64,000 nucleotides of DNA from Puccinellia tenuiflora (GCA_012064385.1 QRDG01000404.1:265698-329697); one strand, 5' to 3'. Shown: positions 20,771 to 34,292, counted from the stretch's first letter. The notes: generated from the sequence alone by a model not told the origin. Translations and numbers: made by a program.

Positions 20771-22917
20771 ATTCCGAACCAAGCTGAAAAACTTGTGAAC
20801 TTTGTAATTTAGCTCCCTTTCGTTAAAACTTGCAAATGTTATACCAATTTGATCAGTGTTTCAAATGCTATCTAAACATGCTAGTAACACCTCATGACAA
20901 TACTTTGGATGTTGATATTAATCTTGAATTGGATAAAAGATATAAATCCAAATAACCTTTTAAAATTACTAGTTAAGCATCGGTGCTCCGAAAACTACAA
21001 ATAAATTACCGAAATGATCGGAATGATAAACCCTAACTTTTTCATGTCATGTTCATGCATTTTGAGCTATTTCACTAATAATTCATCAATCTATGAAGAA
21101 CATGGTCACTAAGCTAAATGTGGGGTTGCTTCCAAATAATTTCCTTAATTACTTGGCTCCCCATTTAATTGTGCCCTTAAGTTATATAATGGAATCCTTG
21201 CATAAATTTTTGACATGTCATCATGTGATTGAGCATTGCATCTTGAGTTGTGTGATTTATGTGTTCTTTGCTTTTCTTTTGGGTATCGATAGATTCCGGA
21301 GTCGAGGGCCTCTCTAACTACCCCGACGATCAGTGCTTCACTACCGGGCAGCAAGGCAAGAGATAACCTAACCTTCTTGGCATATAGCATCCTATGTTTT
21401 GATCAAATTATTTTATCCACCATAATATTGCATGCGGTTCAAAGGTCTCTTTTGGTAAACATAGAATCCTATGAATGCATGTTTCTTCCCCGAGCCAATC
21501 GCATGTATTCCTACCTATGAACCTTAGGTTGATGTGTTGGCCGGAGACAAATTATAATTGTTGTATTCATATGCTTAGCTATGCTTAGCCATGCTTAGTG
21601 GAATTGCTAGTTATGTCCGTATTATTTTCCATAATTGTTGATATTGATGGAATGATTCGGTCATGGTGGATAATGGAGATGCTTAATTTAAAATGCTAAG
21701 AAGGCTTGGATGAGTTGCCCTCGGGGAGGGTGGTTTTCCTCATTCTTGCCGCCTAGGATGAGAGTGCTTTTAGCTAGAACCAAGAACCGAGCGTGCTGCC
21801 ATTGGTGGGTGTATGGGCGCCTTACTGACCGAATAATTTGTGAGGGCGTATCCAAGGGTCCTCTAGTTTGCTATTTCCATTTGCCGTGTGTGTGAGCGGA
21901 AAAAGGATGATGAGGATGGTGGTGTTAGGATGTGGCGATGGGGCAGGGGCTGAGGCTGGGTAAACTTGTCCTGTGGCCACAGATGACTCTTGGATAGTCT
22001 CATGCATTGTAAAGGTCTAACCGCGCCCGCTTGCCGGCCTTCCCCGGAAGAGGGCCAACTAGGTGAGCCGGACGGTACCAATGGGTAAAATAGTACACCC
22101 CTGCAGGGTAAATCTTTTCGAAAAGCCGTGTCCACGGTTATGGACAAACTCTTGGGAAAGGCGCATTAGCTCATAGATAACGTTAACCTAATTGATATGG
22201 CAGCTAGAGGTTGCATAATAAACTTGTGATAAAGGTTCATTTCCTCGAGGGTGAGTCGAGGGAGTGCCTTTGTGTGAGATGAGTGGTGATGGTTGCAAGT
22301 CGGTTCGCCGAGAACCGAAGATGGTAATGATGCTCCCTTACCCCTTTATAAAAATATTCTGAGTAGACGAATGCCATGTGTCTTTTAAGTTTTGATTTAT
22401 GAAAGTTAGCTTTATGCAAAAGAACTACATATACAGCTTTAGAGCCTCCGTCAGTCATTGGGCCTATATCGCCCTACTAAACTTGCGAGTACATCGTACT
22501 CAGTCTCTCTTTGCTGCCTCTATGATTTTGTATTTCAGAGGAGGACGACGCCGAGCGACTAGGTGGGTTCTTCGTTGACGTCGACTACTAGTCTGGGGTT
22601 CCCAGGTGGCAGCTTGGGACCGTGGAACAAGCTGGCTTGGGTGATGTTTATCTGTAGGCCTCTTAGGCCATAATTTGCTTCTTGTTGTATTAGACAACGC
22701 TACTTCGCTTCCGCTTGTTGAATTGTTGGATCTGTGATCCTTTTGTTTGTAATATTTGTATTTCTTCTCGTTATATGAGTTGCTATATAAATGTTTTGTG
22801 TCGTAGAGTCATGCTTTGTGCCAGTTCTGTTCCACAAGTCTCGATCTTTGTTTTATACATTGATGGTTGTGTTGACTACATAGCCTCTCTGTATAATTCC
22901 GGGGTCGGGGCGTTACA

Positions 22918-23482
22918 AGTTGGTATCAGAGCAGGACTGCCTGTAGGAAACCCTTTCTGTTGGTCGATGTCGAGTCTAGTTCGTGAAAATTATTTTCAAC
23001 CTAAAAATGAGTTGTGAAAACCCTCCTAGGATTCTTTTTACTCCTCATCCAATTCACTCTGATCTCGGTGTCATCTTACCTCTATTTGATTTTAACGGTT
23101 CTTCTGATCATCGGCAAAGTTCTAAATCTTTAGGATCTCGGGGTTTGGGTTCATACCTTTAGTTACTAGTTATCCTTACTCCTCTGCCAAACCTAAAACA
23201 TGAAGAAAGGAAGTATGATGGTTCGTCAAGATATTTCATTGCTTTAGCCCAAGATCTTGAACCGAAGGTCCCGGATTGTGCTAGGGCTCCGGTGTAATTA
23301 TTCATGCGGGCTGTCACCCTTGTGAGTGTTATGCTATTGTGGGTCCTAGTGCATGAAGCTGATCTTTAACCCAAGATCTTTCTGTTGAACCCTGATGTTA
23401 TTTATCTATATCTGGAAGCAACAATGATCTATCTTATCTATCGGAATCGGTTACTAACTTGTCGTTGTTCCAATTCTTCAGA
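22918..23482 (+). other. E2 primer site and leader
   Basis: TGGTATCAGAGC (22921-22932), complementary in form to the 3' end of initiator methionine tRNA, is followed by an untranslated leader of about 550 bp up to the gag ATG. Confidence 0.75.
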
Positions 23483-25498
23483 ATGGCTCCTACCCGTCGT
23501 GGGGAACAGAGCAACCCTGATCCACCACCGCCACCCTCAATGGCGGAGGTTATGATGGCAATTGAACAGAACCGTTTGCGCAATGAGCGGTTGCTCGAGC
23601 AGCTGGTCCAGCAAGGGGCCAGGAGGAACACGGACTGCACCACCCTCAACCAGTTCTTGCGGTCCCAGCCTCCCACTTTCTCCGAAGCTAAGGAGCCGCT
23701 TGATGCGGATGATTGGCTTCGGGCGATCGAGCGCAAGTTTGCCGCTCTTCACGTTCCCGCGGCGGAACACGTCAACTTCGCCACCTACCTTCTGGAAGGA
23801 GCCGCCGGCTCCTGGTGGGAGAGCCACATGGCCATGGTCGCCGCGGGCCATGTTATCACTTGGGAGGAGTTCCGCACCGCCTTCCGTGCGGCGTACATCC
23901 CCAAGCCCATCCTCGAGCTCAAGAGGCGGGAGTTCCTGGACTTAACCCAGGGATGCATGGACGTCCAGTCCTATGGGCGGGAGTTCAACCACCTCTCCCG
24001 TTACGCCCCTCGGGACGTGACGAATGACGAAGACAAGCAATACCTCTTCCGCAAGGGGCTCGCACCTCGTCTCCGATACGAACTCCTACCCTTCAAGTTC
24101 ACCTCCTACCAAGAGCTCTACAACCAGGCTCTCACCATGGAGCAAGGTAGGAAGGAGCTGGAGGCTTCTAAGAGGCCAGCTCCAGCTGATCACCAGAGCT
24201 CCTCTCCTATTGAAGGCAAGAAGCGCAAGGTATTTGTGCCTTTCAGCACCGTGCCTAAGGCGCCCTTCGCGCCGAAGCCCACCGGGTACCTGCCACCTCC
24301 GCCTCGCCCAGCTACTTCGACCTTGGGTGCGGGTGGAAGTGTGTACCACCCTCAGCTGCCTCCACCACCGCAGAGACCCACTTGTTTCAGCTGTGGCCAG
24401 ACGGGGCACTTCTCCAGGGAGTGTCCCCAGAAGGCACCGGCTACCTCAGCACCGGCACCTGCTCCCTCTACACCAGCCGCCAAGGCCGTGCTCATCAACC
24501 GTGGTCGCCTAAACCACGTCTCCGCTGAAGGAGTTGAAAGGGACCCCCGTGCTCTCATGGGTATGATTCGAATCAATGATTATCCAGCTTCAGTCTTATT
24601 TGATTCTGGAGCATCGCATTCATTCATATCCACATCATTTGCACTCAACCATCAAATACCGTTTGAGGATATGGACTCCCTGTTAGTGGTCAAGACCCCA
24701 GACTCTAGTTGGCACACCCACTGGATGTCTCCGGAGGTTCAGATTTCTATAGCGACAATTCTTTTCCCGTTTTCGTTGATAGCACTACAGTCAGTGGGGA
24801 TAGATGTCATTCTGGGCTTGGATTGGCTAGCCACGTATCAGGCCAAGCTAGATTGTGTTGCCAAGACTATCACAGTAAACCACCCAACCTATGGACTAGT
24901 GCGTTACTGGTCCCCTACTTCCGCAACTCCGTCCACTGCCACTCCCCTCTCTCCGGAGATCAATCCTATTTTCCTGGAGGGTATCACCCCACCTGAGATA
25001 CATGAGGTGGTTGTGGTGTGTGATTTCCCCGATATCTTTCCTGAGGAGTTGCCTGGCAGGACATCTGATCGAAGTGTGGAATTCGTCATTGAATTGGTTC
25101 CGGTAACCGCCCCAACTTTCAGAAGGCCTTACCGCATGCCAGCGGAAGAGCTAACCGAATTGGAGAAGCAACTTGATGAGCTGCTGGAAAAGGAATTCGC
25201 CCGGCCGAGTAGCTCACCTTGGGGCTGCCCGGTCATCTTTGTCAAAGAAAGGAATACCAAGGATCCTCGACTGGTTGTTGATTGCCGCCCCTTGACTGCG
25301 GTGGCCATCAAGGACAAGTATCCTATTCCTCGAATAACTGACCTATTCGATCATCTAGCCAGTGCAACGGTATTCTCTAAGATGGATCTGAGGTCAGGAT
25401 ACCATCAGATCAAAATTAGAAAGGAGGATATTCCGAAGACGACTTTCACTACTCAATATGGCTTATATGAGTATACCCCGGCAGAAAAATTACTATGA
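23483..25498 (+). pseudogene. gag-pol: E2 gag-pol, truncated inside reverse transcriptase
   Basis: The ATG at 23483 (MAPTRRG) is chosen over one eight codons upstream because it starts the gag-like sequence. Order by residue: retrotransposon gag (about 60-240, with DADDWLRAIERKF and GSWWE), Pro-rich linker, zinc knuckle CFSCGQTGHFSREC (301-314), aspartic protease LFDSGASHSFIS (Asp near 374) and ILGLDWL, then reverse transcriptase from FRRPYRMPAEEL (near 546) with PIPRITDLFDHL and KMDLRSGYHQIKI (first catalytic Asp near 635). After YGLYEYT the frame enters sequence from the other side of a deletion and stops. The YVDD box, RNase H and integrase core are missing. No premature stop occurs before the deletion, suggesting a fairly young copy. 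Confidence 0.92.
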
Positions 25499-25750
25499 CA
25501 AACACCGTCAGAAAGTTCACTGTGAAATTGGTGATAAGCTTACCCTCGAGTCTCTCCTCTCCGAGATGTTCGTCGCTTCGGAATCAAGGGCAAATTAGCT
25601 CCCCGCTATGTTGGCCTTTCACCGTACTAGCCAAGCGAGGAGATCTCTCCTATCAACTTGAGTTGCCTACCAATTTCCCGGAGGTTCATAAGGTGTTCCA
25701 TGTTTCCCTCTTCCCTCTTCCTACTCTAGGAATCTCGGGGCGAGATTCTT
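25480..25750 (+). pseudogene. E2 pol C-terminal remnant after the deletion
   Basis: The tail downstream of the integrase core resumes with YYDKHRQKVHCEIGDK, then, in shifted frames, GIKGKLAPRYVG and YQLELPTNFPEVHKVFHVS, the GPY/F-like module at the end of chromovirus polyproteins. I see no chromodomain. At least two frameshifts are present between 25550 and 25640. Confidence 0.8.
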
Positions 25751-25766
25751 GTAAGGGGGGTAGAAT

Positions 25767-28700
25767 TGTAACAGCCCTAACTTGGTTATGAAAAATACGA
25801 AGAATTTTTCCACTTTTTGCATTCTTGTTTGCATCATGGCATGTCTTTAAATTGCTAATGTTGTTAAGTAACCAAATGGGAAGCCAAACTTCCCAAATCC
25901 TTTATCTCTTGAGATGCAAACTATGGTGTAACCATTGTTATGGCAAGTGACCTCATGGTGTAGCAAGTTCACCTAAGTTCAACCATTGCTCAAGAAACCA
26001 AATGGCTTGTCCTCTAATTTTGTTCCAAGTCCCAAAACTTCAATTGTCATGCAAGGCGCTCCCTATTTGTGAACCGGATTGTGGTGCCTTAAAAATCCAA
26101 AGGAAAATATGGGGAGTTTCCTATTCTGGTTGGGAGCATCCCTAAATTTTTCTGTAAATTTTGGACTTGCTTAAAATGCCAAATAAAACTAGCCGTTTCT
26201 GTCAAAATCTGTACATTCGGAATGGCCCGGATTTTTCCGGATCCATTCCGGACCAGCCGGAATTTTCCGGACGTTTTCGGAAAATTCCGAACGAAGCACA
26301 GTGGCGACAGGGAATCACTGGCGCCATGCCTCCCCGCGCCCATGCCCTTGCCGCCAGTCCGCGCACGCGGTCGTCGCCCCACCTGCCCCCTTGGAGGTCC
26401 AAGACCACACCGAGGGCGCCCACTTGCTCCCCTCCTACTCTCCTCCCCATTTTCCTCCCGGTTTTTCTGGATCGAGGTCGATTTCTTCTCCTTCCCGAGC
26501 TCCCTTGCCGCCGTAGCTTGCCGAGCTCGTCGCCGTCGCTCCGGTGCTCCCCGTTCAGATCGAAGCGGACAGGAAGCTTCGCCTCGTCGACTTCCCCCTC
26601 CTGGAGCAAGGAATCGAGCCGGGGTGCCTCGGTCCCGACGAGTTCGTCCTCGACGCCTACCGCACCGGCCGCTCTCCTCCGGCCGATTCCCGTCGTTTCC
26701 GGCCACCCTCACTTCGCCGACCCCACGGGCGTGCTCCTGGTGAGCATGCGAATCCCCCAGACTTGCTCCCTTTTTCCCTCTTCCCCTTTTTCCTTGCTCT
26801 CCTCGAGCATGGCCGCAGTCGCCGTCGTGCTCTGTTCTAATTTCTGGACGTTCGGAACCACCCGGAAATTTCCGGATCCACTCCGGGCCACCCGGATTTT
26901 TCCGGACGAAATCCGAAACCCTAACCGAAAGTTTTGGAGGTCACCTCGGATTTGGTTCGGAATGAGCCCGGATTATTCCGGACCATCCGGAATATTCCGG
27001 ACCAATCCGAATGAATTCCGAACCAAGCTGAAAAACTTGTGAACTTTGTAATTTAGCTCCCTTTCGTTAAAACTTGCAAATGTTATACCAATTTGATCAG
27101 TGTTTCAAATGCTTGCTAAACATGCTAGTAACACCTCATGACAATACTTTGGATGTTGATATTAATCTTGAATTGGATAAAAGATATAAATCCAAATAAC
27201 CTTTTAAAATTACTAGTTAAGCATCGGTGCTCCGAAAACTACAAATAAATTACCGAAATGATCGGAATGATAAACCCTAACTTTTTCATGTCATGTTCAT
27301 GCATTTTGAGCTATTTCACTAATAATTCATCAATCTATGAAGAACATGGTCACTAAGCTAAATGTGGGGTTGCTTCCAAATAATTTCCTTAATTACTTGG
27401 CTCCCCATTTAATTGTGCCCTTAAGTTATATAATGGAATCCTTGCATAAATTTTTGACATGTCATCATGTGATTGAGCATTGCATCTTGAGTTGTGTGAT
27501 TTATGTGTTCTTTGCTTTTCTTTTGGGCATCGATAGATTCCGGAGTCGAGGGCCTCTCTAACTACCCCGACGATCAGTGCTTCACCACCGGGCAGCAAGG
27601 CAAGAGATAACCTAACCTTCTTGGCATATAGCATCCTATGTTTTGATCAAATTATTTTATCCACCATAATATTGCATGCGGTTCAAAGGTCTCTTTTGGT
27701 AAACATAGAATCCTATGAATGCATGTTTCTTCCCCGAGCCAATCGCATGTATTCCTACCTATGAACCTTAGGTTGATGTGTTGGCTGGAGACAAATTATA
27801 ATTGTTGTATTTTTTTTGAGGTATATAATTGTTGTATTCATATGCTTAGCTATGCTTAGCCATGCTTAGTGGAATTGCTAGTTATGTCCGTATTATTTTC
27901 CATAATTGTTGATATTGATGGAATGATTCGGTCATGGTGGATAATGGAGAAGCTTAATTTAAAATGCTAAGAAGGCTTGGATGAGTTGCCCTCGGGGAGG
28001 GTGGTTTTCCTCATTCTTGCCGCCTAGGATGAGAGTGCTTTTAGCTAGAACCAAGAACCGAGCGTGCTGCCATTGGTGGGTGTATGGGCGCCTTACTGAC
28101 CGAATAATTTGTGAGGGCGTATCCAAGGGTCCTCTAGTTTGCTATTTCCATTTGCCGTGTGTGTGAGCGGAAAAAGGATGATGAGGATGGTGGTGTTAGG
28201 ATGTGGCGATGGGGCAGGGGCTGAGGCTGGGTAAACTTGTCCTGTGGCCACAGATGACTCTTGGATAGTCTCATGCATTTTAAAGGTCTAACCGCGCCCG
28301 CTTGCCGGCCTTCCCCGGAAGAGGGCCAACTAGGTGAGCCGGACGGTACCAATGGGTAAAATAGTACACCCCTGCAGGGTAAATCTTTTCGAAAAGCCGT
28401 GTCCACGGTTATGGACAAACTCTTGGGAAAGGCGCATTAGCTCATAGATAACGTTAACCTAATTGATATGGCAGCTAGAGGTTGCATAATAAACTTGTGA
28501 TAAAGGTTCATTTCCTCGAGGGTGAGTCGAGGGAGTGCCTTTGTGTGAGATGAGTGGTGATGGTTGCAAGTCGGTTCGCCGAGAACCGAAGATGGTAATG
28601 ATACTCCCTTACCCCTTTATAAAAATATTCTGAGTAGACGAATGCCATGTGTCTTTTAAGTTTTGGTTTATGAAAGTTAGCTTTATGCAAAAGAACTACA

Positions 28701-29188
28701 TATACAGCTTTAGAGCATCCGTCAGTCATTGGGCCTATATCGCCCTACTAAACTTGCGAGTACATCGTACTCAGTCTCTCTTTGCTGCCTATATGATTTT
28801 GTATTTCAGAGGAGGACGACGCCGAGCGACTAGGTGGGTTCTTCGTTGACGTCGACTACTAGTCTGGGGTTCCCAGGTGGCAGCTTGGGACCGTGGAACA
28901 AGCTGGCTTGGGTGATGTTTATCTGTAGGCCTCTTAGGCCATAATTTGCTACTTGTTGTATTAGACAACGCTACTTCGCTTCCGCTTGTTGAATTGTTAG
29001 ATCTGTGATCCTTTTGTTTGTAATATTTGTATTTCTTCTCGTTATATGAGTTGCTATATAAATGTTTTGTGTCGTAGAGTCATGCTTTGTGCCAGTTCTG
29101 TTTCACAAGTCTCGATCTTTGTTTTATACATTGATGGTTGTGTTGACTACATAGTCTCTCTGTATAATTCCGGAGTCGGGGCGTTACA
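25767..29188 (+). repeat. 3' LTR of E2
   Basis: 3422 bp. Same ends as the 5' LTR; it lacks the 268-bp block and has a small duplication around ATAATTGTTGTATT at 27795-27838. The two LTRs look nearly identical over most of their length, consistent with a recent insertion. Confidence 0.9.
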
Positions 29189-29193
29189 CCAAC

Positions 29194-30569
29194 GACACCA
29201 TCGCCCTCGCTCGCAGCTGATGAATCTTACCGGATCAAGATTATTCGGCAACATCGTGTGCACGTCAGAATCAGCACGACTCCCGCGGTAACTCCTGCGG
29301 CCGTGTCGGCTCCCTGCATCCGCGTCCGCGTGCGAGTACAAAATTATGGACTGCGGGACTTCGCGGTGGCAAGCAGGAGGCGGGATCCGATCTGATCAGC
29401 GTTGTTTGTCTGACTCGTACGCAGATCGAGAAAAGGAAAAGAAAATATGAAGAAGCGATCAACCTTGCTATCTCGTTTCTGCATGAACATTACGTGAAGG
29501 CCACGGAACCAGATACTGTTTGGCACACGGATCGAGGTAATCAATCAAGAATCAAGAAAAGAAAGAGAAAAGAAGAAAGATAGAATCAGCCCACACAGGG
29601 TCACGCAAGGTGATCAGCTCAATCCATCGATGGAGCAACCCTAAAGGAAAAAGAAGTTGAGCCAAGAATCAATCCAAGGCGCTTCGATTTCTCTTGTGCT
29701 CGCGGAAGTTGCGATCGGATCAGCTCCATGCCAATCCACAAGGTGCTGGTCGCGGTGAAGGACCAGCCAAGCATCTGCATCGCCGAGGTCTCCAGCGCCG
29801 TGGCGCCCGACCTCAACGTAACCATCGCGTGCGTCACGGGACATCAATCCCGCCCCATCACGAAAAAACTTCATCTTTGCGGCCGCTAGCTTTGGCTTCG
29901 CCGCGTACCACTTCAATATCATCGTCGACTCGCCGCGGACATCGCTTCTCAGTAGCTTAATAGCATGGCGTCAGTGACTCATCGACACCGTCTGCGCCTT
30001 GGCGTTTGCATCGCCGACAACCGCGACCGGCATCGACCTGTCACAGACAACTTCGGTCTCGCCAGCATCGCGACCGGCTTCATCGACATCATGATCGTCT
30101 ACAATTTCGTCCAGTCTAACTGGGACCGCGCCGTCTTTGACGAGCCGACGGTCCGTAGATTTGCTTCACGTCATCAACAACGAGGCAGTCAACAGCTGTC
30201 GGGTTAGGCGGACTTGACATCCCCTCCTGCTACACCGGCTCCGTCGTGGACATCAACAACACGCCGTTCCGGCTTAATTGCCAGACTACAGCCTACGCGT
30301 CATCAACAGCTAAGTCGTTTTCGTATTTAATTTCTTTATAATCAATAAGGTTACTTAGCCATACATATATAATTTGCTTTGGCCGCACCTCGACACTCGA
30401 GGGCTACGCCACACATGGTACAAAGATTGTTTCCTTTCAGTTATTGCAGATGCACCCCTCGCCGATTCGACAAAGTCGGACTCGGGGGCTGAACATTGCC
30501 GTCCCCGTATAGTCATGCATCAACTTCTTCCATGACATACCCATCCGCCGCGTTGACTCTGTCCTCCGC
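29194..30569 (+). other. E1 internal region, possible captured gene fragment
   Basis: Moderately GC-rich and quite different from the flanking LTRs. Short frames (29728 onward, 29965-30207) read like eroded protein: an IHKVLVAVKDQPS segment, then after stops a GLDIPSCYTGSVVDINNTPF segment near 30210-30280. I do not recognise these as gag or pol, so a captured host gene fragment is possible. An alternative is decayed gag. No intact gene remains. Confidence 0.35.
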
Positions 30570-33500
30570 TGTAACATCCCTAGCTTGGTAATGAAAAATA
30601 CGAAGAATTTTTCCACTTTTTGCATTCTTGTTTGCATCATGGCATGCCCCTAAGTTGCAAATGTTAACAAGTTACCTTGTGGGAAATAAGTAAAAGAGGG
30701 AAGCCAAAACTTCCCAAAACCTTTACTTCTTGAAATGCAAACTATGGTGTAACCCTTGTCATGGCAAGTGACCTTATGGTCTAGGAAGTTCACCTAAGTT
30801 CACTCTTTTGCAAAGGAACCAAATGGTTGGCCTCCATTGTGTTTTCAACTTCAACTCCAAAAGTGGTTCCTAGCCTTGGTTATTGGTAAGCTATGTCATG
30901 ATGCTCAAAGGCCCAAGTAAATGTATGTTGAGCTAGTTTAACCTGTGGAGAAACTCCCAGAATTTTTGCATATTTTCTGGAAGTGTTTTGGAGCCCTTGT
31001 AAAATTTCAGTTTTCTGCCATGTCGTGTTCATTCGGAATGGCCCGGAAATTTCCGGATCTATTCCGGGCCAGCCGGAATTTTCCGGACCCATCCGGAAAA
31101 TTCCGGACGAAGCACAGTGGCGACAGGAAGCACTGGCGCCATGCCGCTCGCGCCCATGCCGATTCCGCCGTGGCATCAACTGCCCTCGACGCCGTGGCCC
31201 CTCTAGGAGTCGAAGAAGCTTGTCACAAAGCCGACGACCTCACCTACCCCCTTTCCCCCTGCTCTCCTCGCTCCCCACTCTTCCCCGAGACCGAGCCCCT
31301 TGTCGCCGCCGTAGCCGAGCACGCCGCCGTCGTTTGAGTGAGCGTGGGGTAGATCGACGACCACCCCAAGCTTCGCCGCATCCCCTCCTCCCTCCCTGGC
31401 CAAGGAATCGGCCCGGGACCGGCCGGATCAACGCCGGCATCTTCGACACCATCCGCCACCGACCGAGCTCCGCCGGCCCGATTCGGTCACCCCCGGCCTC
31501 CCCTTGCCTAGCCGGTCACGCACGCGAGTCCAGGGTGAGCCCCGTATCCCCTAGGCCCCTTCCCGTTTTCCCTCTCCCTCTCCTTCTTGCTCGCGTCGAG
31601 CGAGTTCCCGCCGCCGCCGTCGTTTTCTGCCCTGATTCGAGCCGTCCGGAATCACCCGGATTATTCCGGATCGATTCCGGGTCGACCGGAATTTTCCGGA
31701 CATTTCCGGACGAATTCCGAAACCCCAACCGAAAGATTTTGAGGTCACCTCGGATTTGGCTCGGAATGAGCCCGGATTATTCCGGACCATCCGGAATATT
31801 CCGGACCAATCCGGATGAATTCCGAACCTAGCTGAAAACTTGTGAACTTTGTATTTTAGCCTCTTTTCGCTAATTCTTGCAAATGGTATACCAATTTGAT
31901 CAGTGTTTAAAATGCTATCTAAACATGCTAATACCACCTCATGACAACACTTTGGACGTTGATATTAATCTTGAATTGGATAAAATATATAAGTCCAAAT
32001 AACCTTTTGAAATTGCTAATTACCCATCGGTACTCCGAAAACTACCAATAAGGCACCGAAGTGAACATAAGAACCAAACCTCTTCAATCATGTCATGTTC
32101 ATGCATATTTGAGCAATTTCTAAAATAATGGAATCTTTATGAACAATTGGACATTAAGTTAAATATGAGGTGTTTTCCAAATAATTTCCTTAATTATTTG
32201 GCTCCCCATTTAATTATGCCTTTAAAATTTATATAATGGAATCCTTGCATAAATTTTTGACATGCCATCATGTGGTTGAGCATTGCATCTTGAGCTGTGT
32301 GATTTATGTGTTCTTTGTTTCTCCTTTGGGTATCGATAGATTCCGGAGTCGAGGGTCTCTCTACTTACCCCGACGAGCACCACTTCGCGCCCGGGCAGCA
32401 AGGCAAGAGATAACCTAACCTTCTTGGCATTCTAGCATCCTATGTTTTTATAAACTTATTTTATCCACCATAATATTGCATGCGATTCAAATGTCTTTTT
32501 GGTAAATATTAGAATATCCTATGAATGCATGTTCTTCCCCAAGCCAATCACATGTATCCCTACCTATGAAACCTAGGGTTGAAGTGTGGGCCGAGATAAA
32601 GATAGAAATGTATTCATATATCTAGCTATGCTTAGTAATGCTTAGGTAAATGCTTTATGTCCGTGATTATTTCCGTAATTGTTGATGATGATGGAATGAT
32701 TCGGGCATGGTGGATAACGGAGATGCTTAATTAAAATGCTAAGATGGTTGGGGTGAGTTGCCATCGGGGATGGTGTTTTGCCTCACTCTAGCCCCTAGGT
32801 GCGAGTTCTTTACCTCTTGAACCAAGACTAGCGTGCTGCCATTGGTGGGTGTATGGGCGCCTTACCGACCGAATAATTTGTGAGGGGCTTGTCAAGGGTC
32901 CTCTAGTTTGCTATTTCCATTTGCGCGTGGGTGGTGTGAGTGGAAAAGGAACGAGGATGGTGATGTTTAGGACGTGACGGTGGGGCAGGGCGCTGGGAGC
33001 GCTGAACCTGTCCTCCCGCCACTGATGGTACTTGAGTAAGCCTCATGCATTGTAAAGGTCTAACCGCGCCCGCTTGCTGGCCTTCCCCGGAAGAGGGCCA
33101 CTCAGGTGAGCCGGACGGTACCAATGGGTAAATTAGTACACCCCTGCAGGGTAAATCTTTTCGAAAAGCCGTGTCCACGGTTATGGACAACTTGGGAATA
33201 GACGATAAGATCATAGAGAATCTTAACCTAATTGATATGGCAGCTAAAGGCTGCATAATCACGTGTGTTAAAGGTTCACTTCCTCGAGGGTGATTCGAGG
33301 GGGTGCCTTGGTGGAGATGAGAGTGGTTGGTGACAAAAGGGTTCGATGAGAACCAATGATGGCGAATGTTACTCTCTTACCTCCTTTGAAAAGTATTCTG
33401 AGTAGACGAATGCCATGTGTCATTTATGTTTCAGTTTATTTAAAATTAGCTTTATGCAAAGGAACTACATAAATAGCTTTAGAGCCTCCGTCAGTCATCG

Positions 33501-33954
33501 GGCCTATATCGCCCTACTAAACTTGCGAGTACATCGTACTCAGTCTCTCTTTGCTGCCTCTATGATTTTGTATTTCAGAGGAGGAAGACACCGAGCAACT
33601 AGGTGGGTTCTTCGTGGACGTTGACTACTAGTCTGGGGTTCCCAGGTGGCAGCTTGGGGCCGTGGAACAAGCTGGCTGGGATGTTTTTATTGTAGGCCTC
33701 TTAGGCCATATTCTGCTTCTTGTTGTTAGACAACACTACCCGTTTCCGCTTGTTGACTTGTAGGATCTGTGATCCTTTTTCTTTGTAATATTTGTATTCT
33801 CCTCGTTATATGAGTTGCTATATAAATGTTTTGTGTCGTAGAGTCATGCTTTGTGCCAGTTCTGTTCCACAAGTCTCGATCTTTGTTTTATACTTTGATG
33901 GTTGTGTTCCTTACATAGCCTCTCTGTATAATTCCGGGGTCGGGGGCGTTTACA
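30570..33954 (+). mobile_element. solo LTR S2 of the E2 family
   Basis: Starts TGTAACATCCC and ends GCGTTTACA, with a perfect TCCGC duplication at 30565-30569 and 33955-33959 and no internal region. It is clearly more diverged from the two E2 LTRs than they are from each other. It also has the TTCCGGA clusters (31035-31110, 31660-31820). It lies inside E1, in its tandem-repeat part. Length is 3385 bp. Confidence 0.9.
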
Positions 33955-34111
33955 TCCGCGTTGAGTCCTCTACATCCGCTTCGCAAAGAGCCCGCTGCCT
34001 AGAAGGGTATTACGTACCCTCGGGGGGTGGCATTTCGACAACAACAACAAACGACTCCGCCTTGCCGACTTGACAAGATAGACCCAGGAGCTGAACGTTG
34101 CAGTCACCCGT

Positions 34112-34292
34112 CGACTCCGTTTGCCGCATCAACTCCGGTTCGCCGCGTCGAGTCCCTCGCATGTACTCCGCCGCGTCGACTCCGGTCCGCCGCGTCGAGT
34201 CACTCGCATCTACTCCGCCGTGTCGACTCCGATCCGCTACGTTGAGTCCCTCGCATCTACTCCGCCGCGTTGACTCTGTCCGCCGCATCGAG
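34112..34292 (+). repeat. tandem repeat of about 50 bp at the 3' side of E1
   Basis: Three to four degenerate units built from GTCGACTCCGGTCCGCCGC, GTCGAGTCCCTCGCATCTAC and TCCGCCGC. Related single units occur at 30540-30568 and 33955-33980, so the array was part of E1 before S2 inserted into it. Confidence 0.65.

Larger units (their letters stand above)
19248..22917 (+). repeat. 5' LTR of E2
   Basis: 3670 bp. Relative to the 3' LTR it has an extra block of about 268 bp (19401-19668), consisting of a 40-bp flank duplication plus about 227 bp of foreign sequence. A GC-rich leader-like segment (about 20045-20490) ending at CTCCTGGTGAGC is bracketed by clusters of TTCCGGA. Confidence 0.9.
19248..29188 (+). 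mobile_element. gypsy chromovirus-type element E2 with very long LTRs, pol deleted
   Basis: 5' LTR 19248-22917 and 3' LTR 25767-29188 start TGTAACAGCCCTAAC and end GGGGCGTTACA. A primer site TGGTATCAGAGC lies at 22921-22932 and a purine tract GTAAGGGGGGTAGAAT at 25751-25766. Flanking bases CCCAC (19243-19247) and CCAAC (29189-29193) are a target duplication with one mismatch. The gag-pol frame is open for 672 codons and then jumps from the reverse transcriptase palm to the end of integrase, so the element is defective by one internal deletion. It sits inside E1. Confidence 0.9.

Noticed and set aside
19749..20798. Several overlapping long frames on both strands (up to 287 codons)
   Set aside because: They lie in the GC-rich part of the E2 LTR. 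Equivalent frames recur in the other LTR copies with frameshifts between them, and none has a domain. They are composition artefacts.
34112..34292. CRISPR-like array
   Set aside because: The repeats are degenerate, GC-rich and directly adjacent without unique spacers, and the genome is a plant.
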